Positions 17,043-26,817 are shown, counted from the first letter of the stretch. The stretch: 64,000 bases of DNA from Noviherbaspirillum_A sp047237965 (GCF_047237965.1 NZ_JBDFLX010000003.1:310001-374000); one strand, 5' to 3'. Notes: generated from the letters alone by a model not told the origin. Numbers and translations are program-made.

Positions 17043-17412
17043 GGCATCCCTCCTCCACTGCGAAAAAGAAAATGGTATGCCCTTGTCGCCGGATATAACT
17101 GAGGCGCGTCAAGTGCCCGGCGCTTCAATGCGGACAGGTTTTTCACGCGGAAACATCGCTGGCGCAACACCGTGGCACCAGTTGCGCCACAGACTTGCCT
17201 GCCATATTCAGTGCAGCGCATGCCGCGCGGCGGATGGCTGTCGCATGCATCGTGCGCTCCAAAGGCGCTTAGCCAAACAACTCCCTGGCATAAGCGGGCA
17301 CGGGCAACACCCCGTTCCTGCAGCGTCATCTGACCCGACCACCTCGTCGTACCACACGTCCGCCGCCAGGCCTAACTACCCGGCACTGGTCGCGGACGTG
17401 CGCCGATGGCAG
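17043..17412. other. Intergenic stretch, nothing recognised
   Basis: The 370 bases lie between the PEP-CTERM-like gene start and the stop of the lyase gene. Frames here are short and give no family resemblance. The promoter of the PEP-CTERM-like gene should be at its left end. Confidence 0.5.
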
Positions 17413-18912
17413 TTAACGGTTCTTCAGCAGCTTGGCAAAGTCGTTGTCAAGCCGGGCCAGCGATGAGTCTATCCTCGTGCGGTTTGCCTTGATCCATTCG
17501 CCTTGCTGCGCCAGATTCTGGTCTGCAGCGCCAAGCATGCGTTCCATTTCCACCGGCTGCGGACCGCCTACGGTGGTGCGGTGCTTGATGATGGCGACCG
17601 GATCCAGCGTTGCGCGGAATTCGTCCTCGCTCATCGGCAGCGGATCAGTGCTGTAACCGTGGACCGCCTCGGCATAGATGCGCTTGGCTTCTGCATACGG
17701 AAACGCGCTGGGTTTGATGTTTTTCGACTTGGCATAATCCACCAGCTCGGAGGCGAAATGATGGCCGATCCGGAAAGGCAGTTTGTACTTGCGCATCAGC
17801 ACGTCGGCCAGTTCCTGCGACGCGGTCCAGTCGCTATCCAGTTCCTCCAGCGCGCGCTCCGGATTGATGACCAGTGCCTTCAGCACCTTTTCCCATCCTT
17901 GCAGCGTGCTGGTAGCGCTGCGCAGCATCTCGCCGTTCGCGCGGCCATCCTTTGCGTCCGACATGCCCGGTGGGATGTTGTGCGCCCGGATCAGCGGGCC
18001 CATGGAGAGCGTGATCGCAGTGGACGCGGTCTGCCGTGTTGAATTGAGCAGGCCCGGATTGCGCTTTTGCGGCATGGCGCTCGACACATAGGTATTGCCG
18101 CCGCCTTCCTGCAGCAGCATCCAGGGACGCGGCTGCGCATACTGGGTCATCACGTCTTCGACGAAGCTGCCGGTATGCAGTGCAATGCTGGCCACGATGC
18201 TGCCCATTTCGACCGGCGCATCCACGGGACTGAATTGTGCGGCGTCGTAGGCGTTGTCGACGATTGCGGAAAAGCCCAGGTAGTCGGCCATGCGCTTGCG
18301 GTTGAGCGGCCAGCTGGTGCCGTTCAGCACGGTGGTGCCCATTGCCGAGCGGTCCAGGCGCGCATACGCTTCGCGCAAGCGCTGTGCGTCGCGCTCCAGT
18401 CCCGCGGCGTGGCCCAAGAGATAGTGGCCATAGCTGTTGGGCTGTGCTGCCACGCCATTCGTGTAATTGGGAACGATGGTGCCGACATTCTTTCTCGCCA
18501 GGCCAACCAGTGCGATCGAAGTCCGGTTGAGCTGCTCGGCCAGGTTGAGAGCTTCATCCCGCAGTTCAGCGGCGCGCACCGTGGACAGCATGTCCTGACT
18601 GGACCGGCCGGCATGGATCAAGGTCACCTCCGGGCCGGCGGCCTTGATCAGCAGTGGCTCGAAGGTGATGACCGTTGAAGGACGCTTGCCGCCAGCCTGG
18701 TTGCCTTGTTCCAGCACGGTGGCGATGCCCGCCGCGACCTTGGGTGACAGCGACTTGTCCAGCAGCCCTTCATCGGTATTGATGACAGCCGAGGCCTTGT
18801 TGATTTGACCGATCCAGTAAAAGGCGTCGCGGTTCTCTGCCTGCTGGGCAAAGGTTGAGCCTGCATGTGCAAGCAGGAGTAAGGCGGTAGGAAATACTGT
18901 TGATTTGAGCAT
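17413..18912 (-). CDS. Exported argininosuccinate-lyase-like protein (fumarase/aspartase superfamily)
   Basis: The 499-aa product has an unusual N-terminal signal peptide (MLKSTVFPTALLLLAHAG, cut near TFA-QQ), placing it in the periplasm. Conserved superfamily regions are present. C1-like IHAGRSSQDMLSTV matches the argininosuccinate-lyase pattern H-T-G-R-S-x-N-D. C2-like VPNYTNGVAAQPNSYGHYLL follows. The signature loop is VSSAMPQKRNPGLL, whose serine pair includes the catalytic base. In C2 the usual T-H-x-Q histidine is asparagine (T-N). The catalytic serine loop is intact, so a lyase or binding role on an imported metabolite is possible. Cytoplasmic ASL enzymes have no signal peptide, so this is not the housekeeping argH. 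Confidence 0.85.
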   Translation of the reverse strand: MLKSTVFPTALLLLAHAGSTFAQQAENRDAFYWIGQINKASAVINTDEGLLDKSLSPKVAAGIATVLEQGNQAGGKRPSTVITFEPLLIKAAGPEVTLIHAGRSSQDMLSTVRAAELRDEALNLAEQLNRTSIALVGLARKNVGTIVPNYTNGVAAQPNSYGHYLLGHAAGLERDAQRLREAYARLDRSAMGTTVLNGTSWPLNRKRMADYLGFSAIVDNAYDAAQFSPVDAPVEMGSIVASIALHTGSFVEDVMTQYAQPRPWMLLQEGGGNTYVSSAMPQKRNPGLLNSTRQTASTAITLSMGPLIRAHNIPPGMSDAKDGRANGEMLRSATSTLQGWEKVLKALVINPERALEELDSDWTASQELADVLMRKYKLPFRIGHHFASELVDYAKSKNIKPSAFPYAEAKRIYAEAVHGYSTDPLPMSEDEFRATLDPVAIIKHRTTVGGPQPVEMERMLGAADQNLAQQGEWIKANRTRIDSSLARLDNDFAKLLKNR

Positions 18913-19070
18913 GGCTTCTGCGGTAAGGGATTTTTGTAGGGAAGCGTAATTTTTAGTATGAAGTCAACCAATGCAGCCGAAGAAGCCAGATCGCTCTGAA
19001 CTGCTTCTGTCGCTATTCTAGTAGACAACATGATCCGCATGAAAGTCGCAGGCGGGCGGCCTGCGCGCAG

Positions 19071-19943
19071 TCAGCTTTCCCGCAGCCTGCGGATCGCGAC
19101 TTCCTTGTGCTTTGCTTCGATCTCGATCCACGGCACGCTGCCAAAGGCGGAGGGCATCACCTCGATCAGGTCGGCGTGGGAACGGTCTGCGAAAGCCGTC
19201 CGGCCGTTTGAAATATGCACCAACTGGTGTTCCGGCCTGGCCCATGTTTCACGCGCCTTGCCCAGCATCTCGCCGATGCTCGGATCCTCATAGCTGGACA
19301 GGCCTTCGTGCACCACGTGGTGATGCGCATCGAAGATCATGGGCACGCCGGATTCCATACAGATGGCATGGATGTCGCTGGCGCCATAGGCATATTCATC
19401 GTTTTCCAGACCCAGCCGACAGCGGATGGCCTCCGGCAGCCGGGCAATCGCCTGCACCAGTTCCCGGCTCCGCCCCGACTTCCCGCCATGGATTTCAAGC
19501 AGCGCCCAGGGAGACCGCGGCTGCTGCAACAGGTCCATGATATCGGCATGCATCTGCAGGATCTTGATGCTGTTGTCCACCACCTTTTGCGAATCCGAGT
19601 TCAACACCACGAACTGATCCGGGTGCATCACCAGCCGTGTGTTTCGCGCAAGAGCCCGCGCTCCCGTCTGAGCGACCTCGTCCGCCAACGATGTCATTGC
19701 GCTGCGCCCTACTTCCTCGTCGAAAAACGGAAAGAGCGATGAAGGCATGCGGTAAAGGGAAATTTGCTCGCGTTCGCAGTAGTCGATCGCCGTATTGAGG
19801 CGGGCGAGATTTTCACGATACAGGCTTTCCAGGCGCGGCCGCTGCTGCTCCGGCTCCAGTTGCAGCAAACGCGTGCGCGTGATGGTGCGGTAACGCACCT
19901 CTTCCGAATGGGTGATGCAAACCAGGCCGAGTTGGGAATCCAT
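19071..19943 (-). CDS. uvsE: UV damage endonuclease UvsE/UVDE
   Basis: The 290-aa product is a TIM-barrel nuclease. It begins QLGLVCITHSEEVRYRTITR and contains SLYRMPSSLFPFFD, RLVMHPDQFVVLNS, LLEIHGGKSGRSREL, LENDEYAYGASDI, PMIFDAHHHVVHEG and VHISNG, which together give the metal-ligand pattern of UVDE (apurinic-endonuclease-IV-like fold). The enzyme nicks DNA 5' of UV photoproducts in an excision pathway independent of UvrABC. The length matches bacterial UvsE (about 280-320 aa). It stands alone, with intergenic gaps on both sides, and no LexA-type box was noticed. Confidence 0.93.
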   Translation of the reverse strand: MDSQLGLVCITHSEEVRYRTITRTRLLQLEPEQQRPRLESLYRENLARLNTAIDYCEREQISLYRMPSSLFPFFDEEVGRSAMTSLADEVAQTGARALARNTRLVMHPDQFVVLNSDSQKVVDNSIKILQMHADIMDLLQQPRSPWALLEIHGGKSGRSRELVQAIARLPEAIRCRLGLENDEYAYGASDIHAICMESGVPMIFDAHHHVVHEGLSSYEDPSIGEMLGKARETWARPEHQLVHISNGRTAFADRSHADLIEVMPSAFGSVPWIEIEAKHKEVAIRRLRES

Positions 19944-20234
19944 GTCGCAGTCGAAATAGGGAGCAATGCCGATTCGATGGCGAAACAGTGCATTGGTTCA
20001 AGGTATCAGCCTGGCCGGGCGAGATTTGGCATGCCCTAATGCTGCATGTGGCAATGCTGAAAATTGAAATCCAGTGGACATACACTTCCGTGGGCAGGCA
20101 TCTCGCCGAACGCCGCAAGAAATCGACGGCACCGGTCAGACAAGCCAGACAGGCGAAGAGGCTGGCTGGCCTGCCATATCCATTTCCATTGCTATTGCTC
20201 TGCGAATGCCGCAATCCCCGCCTTGCGTGGTCTT

Positions 20235-21743
20235 CTAATGAATGTGGCCCACGAACGGAATAACGCCGAAAACAAGCGATGCCAGCAGCATCACCAGTGC
20301 AGCCGTGATCGACCAGATCAGCGTATAACGCTGGTGGTCGCCGAACTCGACCTCGGACATGCCTACCAGCAGGTAGGTCGATGCCACCAGCGGGCTGAGC
20401 AGGTGCACAGGCTGGCCGATGATGGCTGCGCGACCGATTTCCGCAGCGCTGATGCCATACACGGCGGCCGCCTTGGCGAGAATCGGCACCACGCCGAAGT
20501 AAAAGGCGTCATTGGAGATGAAAAAGGTGAAGGGGATGCTCAGGAAGCCCGTGACGATCGCCAGGTAGGGGCCCATCCAGGCCGGCACGGCGGCGATGAC
20601 GCTGGTGGCGATCGCGTCCACCATCTTGGTGCCCTGCAGGATGCCGACAAAGATGCCTGCTGCGAAGATCAGCGACACCACCGGCAGCACATTGGCCGCA
20701 TGCGCGGCAAGCCGCTCCTTCTGCTGCTCCAGCTTCGGATAATTGATCATCGCCGCGATGGCAAAGAAGATCATGAACAATACCGGAAGCGGAAGCGCGC
20801 CCATGATCAGCAGCCCCAGCAGCACAACGGTCAGCAGGAAGTTCACCCAGATCAGCCTGGGCCGTGCGATGCACGGGTCCGACGCCGTGACCTAGGATTC
20901 CATGCCGCCGCCGGGCGCCGATGCCAGGTCAGTCACGGCGGGTTTGGCTTCCTGCTGCCTGACCTGGACCGGGACGACGTTGGCCTGGGGCTCGGTCGCG
21001 CCTGCATAAGCGGTCCACCGGCCGGTGGTGCCATCCCTCTGCCCTGCCACTGCCTCACTGGCGGCTGGCGGCTGCAGAACCGTCACATTCGCCGTGGCGC
21101 CGGCATGCGCTTCGGCTGGCAGGCTGACCGCGCCTAGGCGTTTGCGCTCCTTCTTGCCCAGAATGTAGGCAACGAAAAGCACCCAGCCCACCGCGACGAT
21201 CATCGAAGGAATCATCGGCACGAAGATGTCGCTGACCTCCACGCCCAGCGCGCTGGCGGCACGCGCGGTCGGACCACCCCACGGCAGGATATTGAAGACG
21301 CCGCCGGCCAGCATGATCACGCAGGCCAGAACAAGACGGCTCATGCCGAGGCGCTTGTAGAGCGGAAGCATGGCGGATACGGTGATCATGTAGGTGGTGG
21401 CGCCATCGCCATCGAGCGACACCACCATGGCCAGCGCGGCGGTGCCGACCACGATCTTCATCGGGTCGCCGTCGACGAGCCTGATGATTCTGCGCACGGC
21501 CGGGTCGAACAGGCCGGCATCGATCATCACGCCGAAGTAGAGAATGGCGAACATCAGCATGACGCCAGTAGGCGCCAGGTTCTTGATCCCGGTGAGCATC
21601 ATCGGGCCGAGTTCCTTGCCGAAGCCCCCGATCAGGCCGAACGCGATCGGCACGATGATCAGGGCCACCAGCGCCGGCAGGCGTTTGGTCATGATCAGAA
21701 ACATGAAAACGACGACCATTGAATAGGCCAGCACGGTCAACAT
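20235..21743 (-). pseudogene. CitMHS-type citrate/Me2+ symporter interrupted by one in-frame TAG
   Basis: Read through, the frame gives about 502 residues with some 11-12 membrane helices. The first half (21743-20895) has TKRLPALVALIIVPIAFGLI, SLDGDGATTYMITVSAMLPL and FNILPWGGPTARAASALG, typical of CitMHS citrate-metal:H+ symporters. A TAG at 20892-20894 ends it. The same frame continues without shift through RPRLIWVNFLLTVVLL, ISNDAFYFGVVPIL and GQPVHLLSPLVASTYLL to 20235. The stop falls in the long hydrophilic loop between the two halves, not in a helix. It may be a nonsense mutation, a sequencing error, or two separately translated halves (GTG at 20846 could restart). It is linked to the tctC-like and tctDE genes. 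Confidence 0.85.
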
Positions 21744-22274
21744 CTTGAATCTCCTTGCACAAGGATGGTCTGCCCATGTCTGGCGCAGACAAGCTCATTT
21801 GAAACAGGTTTACAGGAGCCCGCGTATGGAACGACCAAGCGCTTCTCTTGTTGTTCATACAGTGAGGCATATAGCGCTGGCAGCGAGGAGATCCTGAGGA
21901 CCGGCATTCGCAGCCAGATGTCGGGCGCTGATGCACGATGTGCATCAGCGCCCAGGACTTGCGGCACTTTCCGGAAGCCGGCAATCTAGCGGGATGAAAT
22001 TGGGGCGGTGCGCATGATGTCGTCTCGTCTGTGGTGATTTTGTAGGCGAACGATACGCTGCCCCAGCTTTCACTTTCCTTTCAACCCGCTGATTTTTTGA
22101 CCTTGTCAGCCGGCCATCCGTCGGATGCCGGTCTTCCGTGCCAGGCCATGTTGCGTTCGCCGGCGCGGCGCCGTCTGCGCGAACGCAGGGCTCGGCGTCC
22201 GGCATGTCGGGTTCGCAATGGCCGCGAATCAGGAGAGTTGGTTGTCCGAACGTCAACGCAGGGCGGGTACGGAC
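21744..22274. other. Intergenic stretch, nothing recognised
   Basis: About 530 bases lie between the CitMHS start and the stop of the TctC-like gene. Short frames only; none has a convincing start or product. The CitMHS promoter should be in the left part, but no clear elements were found. Confidence 0.5.
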
Positions 22275-23294
22275 CTAGCGCACCAGACCAAGCTCGACCG
22301 CCTTGCGCCGGTAATACTCCTCGGTCCTGGTTACGTAATCGGTCAGTTGCGCCCCGGTCAGCGCAAAGGGATAAAAGCCATGGTCTTCGCGCAGCCGGTC
22401 GAATGACTTGTCGGCCATGATGCGCTCAAACCGGCTGACCCAGCGGCGATAATCCGCATCGTCCACCTGCCCTCCCATGTACAGGCCCCGGATGATCGGC
22501 CAGCTGAGATCAAATCCCTGCTCGCGCGCTGTCGGCACTTGCGCCAGCGGGCCGGGCAGGCGCTTGTCCGACAGCACTGCCAGCACGCGGATGCGGTCCG
22601 CCACGGCGTGCAGCGAGGCTTCCGAGACGTCGCCCGACACCGCCTGCACATGCCCGGCCAGCAAGGCCGTAATCGATTCTCCGCCGCCTTCAAAGGCGAC
22701 GAATCGAAGCTTCCTGGGATCGATGTCCGCCTGCTTTGCCAGGAGCGCAATCTTGATCCAGTCCTGGCTGCCGATGGTGCCGCCGGCGCCGATCGTGACG
22801 GCGCCGGGATCGCGGCGCATGGCCGTCATCAGTTCGCCCAGCGTCCGATACGGCGAGTCGACGCTGACCGCGACCATGCCGTAGTCCATGCCCAGGCCAG
22901 CCACCCAGCGCACGTCGGAGACGGACGACCGGCCCAATTTACCCAAAGCCAGATTCAGCAGCGAGCCGCCGGAAAAGGCAACCAGGGTGTCGGGCTCGGC
23001 TTGCCGTTGCGAGACGATGGAACTCCATGCGACCGCGCCGATGCCGCCCGGCATATAGGAAAGGCGAAACAGGACCTGCCCTTCCAGTGCCTTGCGGGCC
23101 AGCTTGCAGGTTTGGTCGAAGCCGCCGCCAGGCTTGGACGGTACAATGCATTCCGCGGAATAGACCTGAGCGCAGACCAGCAACAGCACGGGCGGCAGCA
23201 GCCGGGCGCAACCGCCGCTGCGGCAGGCGCGCCAGACCTTGCTCGGCAGTTGGCGCATCGACTGAAAAGGCCTTGTAGATGTTGTGGATCGCAT
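22275..23294 (-). CDS. TctC/Bug-like periplasmic tricarboxylate receptor
   Basis: The 339-aa product has a hydrophobic export signal at about residues 30-46 after a basic leader (RLLPPVLLLVCAQVYSA). CIVPSKPGGGFDQTCKLARK follows, a divergent Bug/TctC start in which the usual P-x-x-x-G-G-x-x-D is kept as PSKPGGGFD. TIGAGGTIGSQDWIKIALLA and FVAFEGGGESITALLAGHV are TctC-like. It is divergent from the tctD-tctE pair (195 bases between starts) and upstream of the broken CitMHS permease. No TctA/TctB genes follow. In Bordetella the related BctC both binds citrate and feeds the BctDE sensor, so a signalling role here is plausible (inference). Confidence 0.88.
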   Translation of the reverse strand: MRSTTSTRPFQSMRQLPSKVWRACRSGGCARLLPPVLLLVCAQVYSAECIVPSKPGGGFDQTCKLARKALEGQVLFRLSYMPGGIGAVAWSSIVSQRQAEPDTLVAFSGGSLLNLALGKLGRSSVSDVRWVAGLGMDYGMVAVSVDSPYRTLGELMTAMRRDPGAVTIGAGGTIGSQDWIKIALLAKQADIDPRKLRFVAFEGGGESITALLAGHVQAVSGDVSEASLHAVADRIRVLAVLSDKRLPGPLAQVPTAREQGFDLSWPIIRGLYMGGQVDDADYRRWVSRFERIMADKSFDRLREDHGFYPFALTGAQLTDYVTRTEEYYRRKAVELGLVR

Positions 23295-23488
23295 GTTTTC
23301 CGGCCTTGTACATGGGTTACGCGGCGAAACCGGGAAGCCGGCATGCCGCAGTCACGCTACCGATTTGCAAATAACGGCGGTCAGCGCGCACGGCACGGCG
23401 CATGATAAGGTCTTTTCCCGGCGGTTTTTTGTTAACGGTAAACCATACGACGGTTTGCCTTTCAACTTCCTTTCAGATTCTGTGTCCC

Positions 23489-24166
23489 ATGCGTATTTTG
23501 CTGGTTGAAGATCATTTGGAACTGTCGCGCTGGATAGGCCAGGCGCTGCAGGATGCCCGCTTGACGGTGGAATTTGCGGTCAACGGCGATGCGGCCGACA
23601 GCCTGCTGCGCACCCAGGAGTATGCGCTGGTGATACTCGACCTGACATTGCCCAAGATGGATGGGCTTGAGGTGCTCAAGCGGCTGCGCGGGCGCGGCAG
23701 CAAGACGCCGGTCCTGATCCTGACCGCGCGTGGCGGCCTGGCGGAGCGGGTGCAGGGCCTGAACCTGGGCGCCGACGACTATCTGGCCAAGCCCTTCGAC
23801 CTAAGCGAACTGGAAGCGCGGGTCAAGGCGCTGCTGCGCCGCAGCCAGGGCAACGAGGCACTGACGCTGCGCTGCGGCGCGCTGCGCTTCGACACGGTGT
23901 CGCGGATGTTCCACTACGGCGACGCGCCCCTGTCGCTGACGCCGCGCGAATATGCGGTGCTGGAAGCCCTGATCACCCGCGTTGGCTGCGTCGTTGCCAA
24001 GGACAAGCTGTTTGCCGAAGTGTTCCGGCTCGATGACGACGCCAGGCCGGATGCGATCGAGATCTACATCCACCGGCTGCGCAAGAAACTGGAGTCGGTG
24101 CAGGAGGGGCGCGCCGTGATCACGACATTGCGCGGCCTCGGTTATCTGCTGCAGGAACAGCAGTGA
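23489..24166 (+). CDS. tctD: TctD-type response regulator (OmpR family)
   Basis: The 225-aa product has a receiver domain (MRILLVEDHLELSRWIGQAL) with phospho-acceptor Asp51 in VILDLTLPKMDG and switch residues LILTARG and LAKPFDLSELEARVKALL. It is followed by an OmpR-type winged helix (LTPREYAVLEALITR, IEIYIHRLRKKLE, ITTLRGLGYLL). The ATG at 23489 gives the canonical N-terminus. It overlaps the next gene by four bases (GTGA). It is the partner of the TctE-like kinase and divergent from the TctC-like receptor, so it probably controls tricarboxylate uptake genes. Confidence 0.93.
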   Translation: MRILLVEDHLELSRWIGQALQDARLTVEFAVNGDAADSLLRTQEYALVILDLTLPKMDGLEVLKRLRGRGSKTPVLILTARGGLAERVQGLNLGADDYLAKPFDLSELEARVKALLRRSQGNEALTLRCGALRFDTVSRMFHYGDAPLSLTPREYAVLEALITRVGCVVAKDKLFAEVFRLDDDARPDAIEIYIHRLRKKLESVQEGRAVITTLRGLGYLLQEQQ

Positions 24167-25578
24167 GCGCACCGGCACAGCGGCTCGGCAGCTTGCGCGG
24201 CGCGCTGCTGCGCTGGCTGCTGTTCCCGCTGGTGCTGCTGGTGCTCATCAATTCCGTGTCGGCCTATCACAATGCGCTGGACGCAGCCGACCTCGCCTAT
24301 GACCGTTCCCTGCTGGCCTCCACCCGCGCCCTGGCCGAGCGGGTTGCCGTTGTCGATGGCCGGGTGACCGTCAACGTGCCTTACGTGGCGCTGGACAGTT
24401 TCGAAACCGATAGCCTGGGCCGCCTCTACTACAAAGTCACCGGCATACACGGGGAGTTTGTGTCGGGCTATGAAGACCTGCCGCCGGTGCCGGCCGGGAT
24501 CAAGCGCTCGGAAATCTATCCGGCCCTGGTGCGCTTCTATCACGCCACCTATCGTGGCACGCCGGTGCGCGTGGCCGCCCTGCTGCAGCCGGTGTACGAC
24601 GACACGATGCGCGGCATCGCCCTGATCCAGGTGGGCGAGTCGCTGGAAGCCCGCCATGTGCTGTCACGCAAGATACTCGTCGATACCTTGTGGCGCCAGG
24701 CTGCGCTGGTGCTGACGGTGGCCATCCTGTCGTGGTTCGCAGTGCGCTTCGTGCTGCGCCCGCTCACCCTGCTCACCGAGGACGTTGCCTCGCGCAGTTC
24801 CAGCGACCTGTCCGACTTCAACCCGGCGCAGGTGCATCGCGAGGTGCGGCCGCTGGTGCACGCGATGAATGGCTACATGGACCGGCTGCGGCAGCTGATC
24901 GCGGGGCAACGCCGTTTCATGGCGGACGCATCGCATCAGCTGCGCACGCCGCTCACGGTGTTGAAAACCCAGGCGGAACTGGCATTGCGGGCGCAGGAAC
25001 CCAGGGCGATACGGGAAGTTGTCGAAGGCATTGCCCGGACTACCGATTCCACCGTGCAGCTGGCCAACCGCCTGCTGACGCTGGCGCGCGCGGAGCATGG
25101 TTCGGCCGACGAGATGCATGCCGGCGTATTGCTCAATGAACTGGCGCTTCAGGTATGCATGGAACTGGCAATGGCGGCGGTGAAGAAGGAAATCGACCTG
25201 TCGGTCGACGCCGAAACAGAAGTCAAGCTCACCGGCAATGCCTTGCTGCTGCATGAGCTGGTGGCCAATCTGGTGGATAACGCGGTCCGCTACACACCCG
25301 CGAGCGGGCGGCTGGCAGTACGCGTCGCGCGCGAGCCCGACGGCACGGCGCTGCTGGAAGTGGAAGACAGCGGCATAGGCGTTCCGGCAGAGGAACGCAG
25401 CCAGGTGTTTGCGCCTTTCTACCGGGCGCCGGGTGCGCAGCAGGTCAACAGTGCCGGCGCCGGTCTCGGACTGACCATCGTGCGCGACATTGTCAATATG
25501 CATGGCGCTAAGATCACGCTTGGCGACAGCAGGCTTGGGGGACTCAAAGCCAGCGTGAGATTTCCACCGTCGGCGTGA
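24163..25578 (+). CDS. tctE: TctE-type sensor histidine kinase
   Basis: The 471-aa inner-membrane kinase has helix 1 at about residues 15-33, a periplasmic sensor domain of about 145 residues (2CSK_N-like), helix 2 at about 178-197, then HAMP. The dimerisation helix has His258 in RRFMADASHQLRTPLTVLK. The ATPase domain has ELVANLVDNAVRYTP (N box), LEVEDSGIGVPAEE (G1) and SAGAGLGLTIVRDIV (G2). It starts with GTG overlapping the tctD stop, so translation is coupled. Family members sense citrate or other tricarboxylates, in some cases via a TctC-type binding protein, which here lies divergently next door. Confidence 0.93.
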   Translation: MSAPAQRLGSLRGALLRWLLFPLVLLVLINSVSAYHNALDAADLAYDRSLLASTRALAERVAVVDGRVTVNVPYVALDSFETDSLGRLYYKVTGIHGEFVSGYEDLPPVPAGIKRSEIYPALVRFYHATYRGTPVRVAALLQPVYDDTMRGIALIQVGESLEARHVLSRKILVDTLWRQAALVLTVAILSWFAVRFVLRPLTLLTEDVASRSSSDLSDFNPAQVHREVRPLVHAMNGYMDRLRQLIAGQRRFMADASHQLRTPLTVLKTQAELALRAQEPRAIREVVEGIARTTDSTVQLANRLLTLARAEHGSADEMHAGVLLNELALQVCMELAMAAVKKEIDLSVDAETEVKLTGNALLLHELVANLVDNAVRYTPASGRLAVRVAREPDGTALLEVEDSGIGVPAEERSQVFAPFYRAPGAQQVNSAGAGLGLTIVRDIVNMHGAKITLGDSRLGGLKASVRFPPSA

Positions 25579-25599
25579 AGGCGGCCAGGTTCCCCCCAG

Positions 25600-25623
25600 T
25601 GCCGGGCTAGCGAACGCCCGGCA
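25600..25623. terminator. GC-rich hairpin between convergent tctE and thiolase genes
   Basis: TGCCGGGC, eight-base loop, GCCCGGCA: 8-bp perfectly paired arms lying 22 bases after the tctE stop and 13 bases after the thiolase stop. It has no T run, but position and stability suit a bidirectional terminator. Confidence 0.5.
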
Positions 25624-25635
25624 TTGCTTGCCGGC

Positions 25636-26817
25636 CTACAGCCTCTCAATGATGGTAACGTTGGCCATGCCGCCGCCTTCGCACATGGTCTGCAGGCCAT
25701 AGCGCTTGTTGCGCTTCCCGAGGGCATGCACCAGGGTGGTCATCAGCTTGGTGCCTGAAGCGCCCAGCGGGTGGCCCAGCGCAATGGCGCCGCCATTGAC
25801 GTTGAGCCGCTCCGGGTCGGCGCCAGTGACCTGGAGCCAGGCCAGGGGCACCGGCGCGAACGCCTCATTGACTTCGAACAGGTCGATGTCATCGATGCGC
25901 AGGCCGGCCTTCTTCAATGCCTGGACTGTGGCCGGGATCGGTGCTTCCAGCATGATGACCGGATCGTGCCCGATCATGGTCATGTGATGGATGCGGGCCA
26001 GCGGCGTCAGGCCCAGCTCCTTCAGCGCCTTTTCACTGACCACCATCACGCCGGTGGCGCCGTCGCAGATCTGGCTGGCGTTGGCCGCGCTGATGATGCC
26101 GCCCTCCTGCAGCAGCTTCACGCCGCCTATGCCCTCGCGGGTGACGTCGAAGCGGATGCCTTCGTCGACCGTATGCATCTCGGCCGTGCCGGCGCCGTCC
26201 GCGGTACGCACTTCCACGGGCAGGATCTCGTCGTCGAAGCGGCCCTCGCGGGTGGCTGCGATCGCGCGCTGGTGGCTGTGATAGGCATATTCATCGACAT
26301 CGTCGCGGGAGAGCTGGTATTTCCTGCCTATCATCTCCGCGCCCATGAACTGGCTGAAGTCCGGCACACCCTCATATCGGCGCCGGATATTCGGACTCAT
26401 GTAATAGCCCAGGCCGTTCTTCTGCGGCAGCGCGCTGGGCGTAAACATCGGCACCCGAGACATGCTTTCCACGCCGGCGGCAATCACGACATCCATGCTG
26501 CCGGCCATCACTGCCTGCGCTGCGAAATGGAGAGCCTGCTGCGAGGACCCGCACTGGCGGTCCACCGAGGTGCCGGGAACGGATTCCGGCAGCTTCGAAG
26601 CCAGCACCGCATTGCGCGCCACGTTGGTGGACTGCTCGCCCGCCTGGCTGACGCAGCCCATGATCACATCCTCGACACGCGCCGGGTCTATGCCGGTGCG
26701 GTCCACCAGTTCGTCCAGCACCCGGGCTGCCAAATCCACCGGATGCCAGCCCGACAGCCGGCCTCCACGCTTGCCGCCGGCGGTCCTGACGGCGGCCACG
26801 ATATATGCTTGGGCCAT
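25636..26817 (-). CDS. Acetyl-CoA C-acyltransferase (thiolase)
   Basis: The 393-aa product is full length for thiolase II/beta-ketothiolase. The nucleophile Cys89 is in VDRQCGSSQQALHFAAQAV. The C-terminal histidine is in NGGAIALGHPLGASGTK, and the second cysteine is in TMCEGGGMANV. The N-terminus YIVAAVRTAGGKRGGRLSG is typical of the degradative type used in beta-oxidation. The start at 26817 is chosen because AAGGA lies 7 bases upstream. It is cytoplasmic and homotetrameric in characterised members. There is no neighbouring hydratase or dehydrogenase in the same orientation, so it is a stand-alone copy, and the chain-length preference is unknown. Confidence 0.95.
   Translation of the reverse strand: MAQAYIVAAVRTAGGKRGGRLSGWHPVDLAARVLDELVDRTGIDPARVEDVIMGCVSQAGEQSTNVARNAVLASKLPESVPGTSVDRQCGSSQQALHFAAQAVMAGSMDVVIAAGVESMSRVPMFTPSALPQKNGLGYYMSPNIRRRYEGVPDFSQFMGAEMIGRKYQLSRDDVDEYAYHSHQRAIAATREGRFDDEILPVEVRTADGAGTAEMHTVDEGIRFDVTREGIGGVKLLQEGGIISAANASQICDGATGVMVVSEKALKELGLTPLARIHHMTMIGHDPVIMLEAPIPATVQALKKAGLRIDDIDLFEVNEAFAPVPLAWLQVTGADPERLNVNGGAIALGHPLGASGTKLMTTLVHALGKRNKRYGLQTMCEGGGMANVTIIERL

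Noticed and set aside
20064..21137. 357-codon plus-strand frame
   Set aside because: Antisense of the CitMHS gene, Arg/His/Gln-rich, no recognisable domain.
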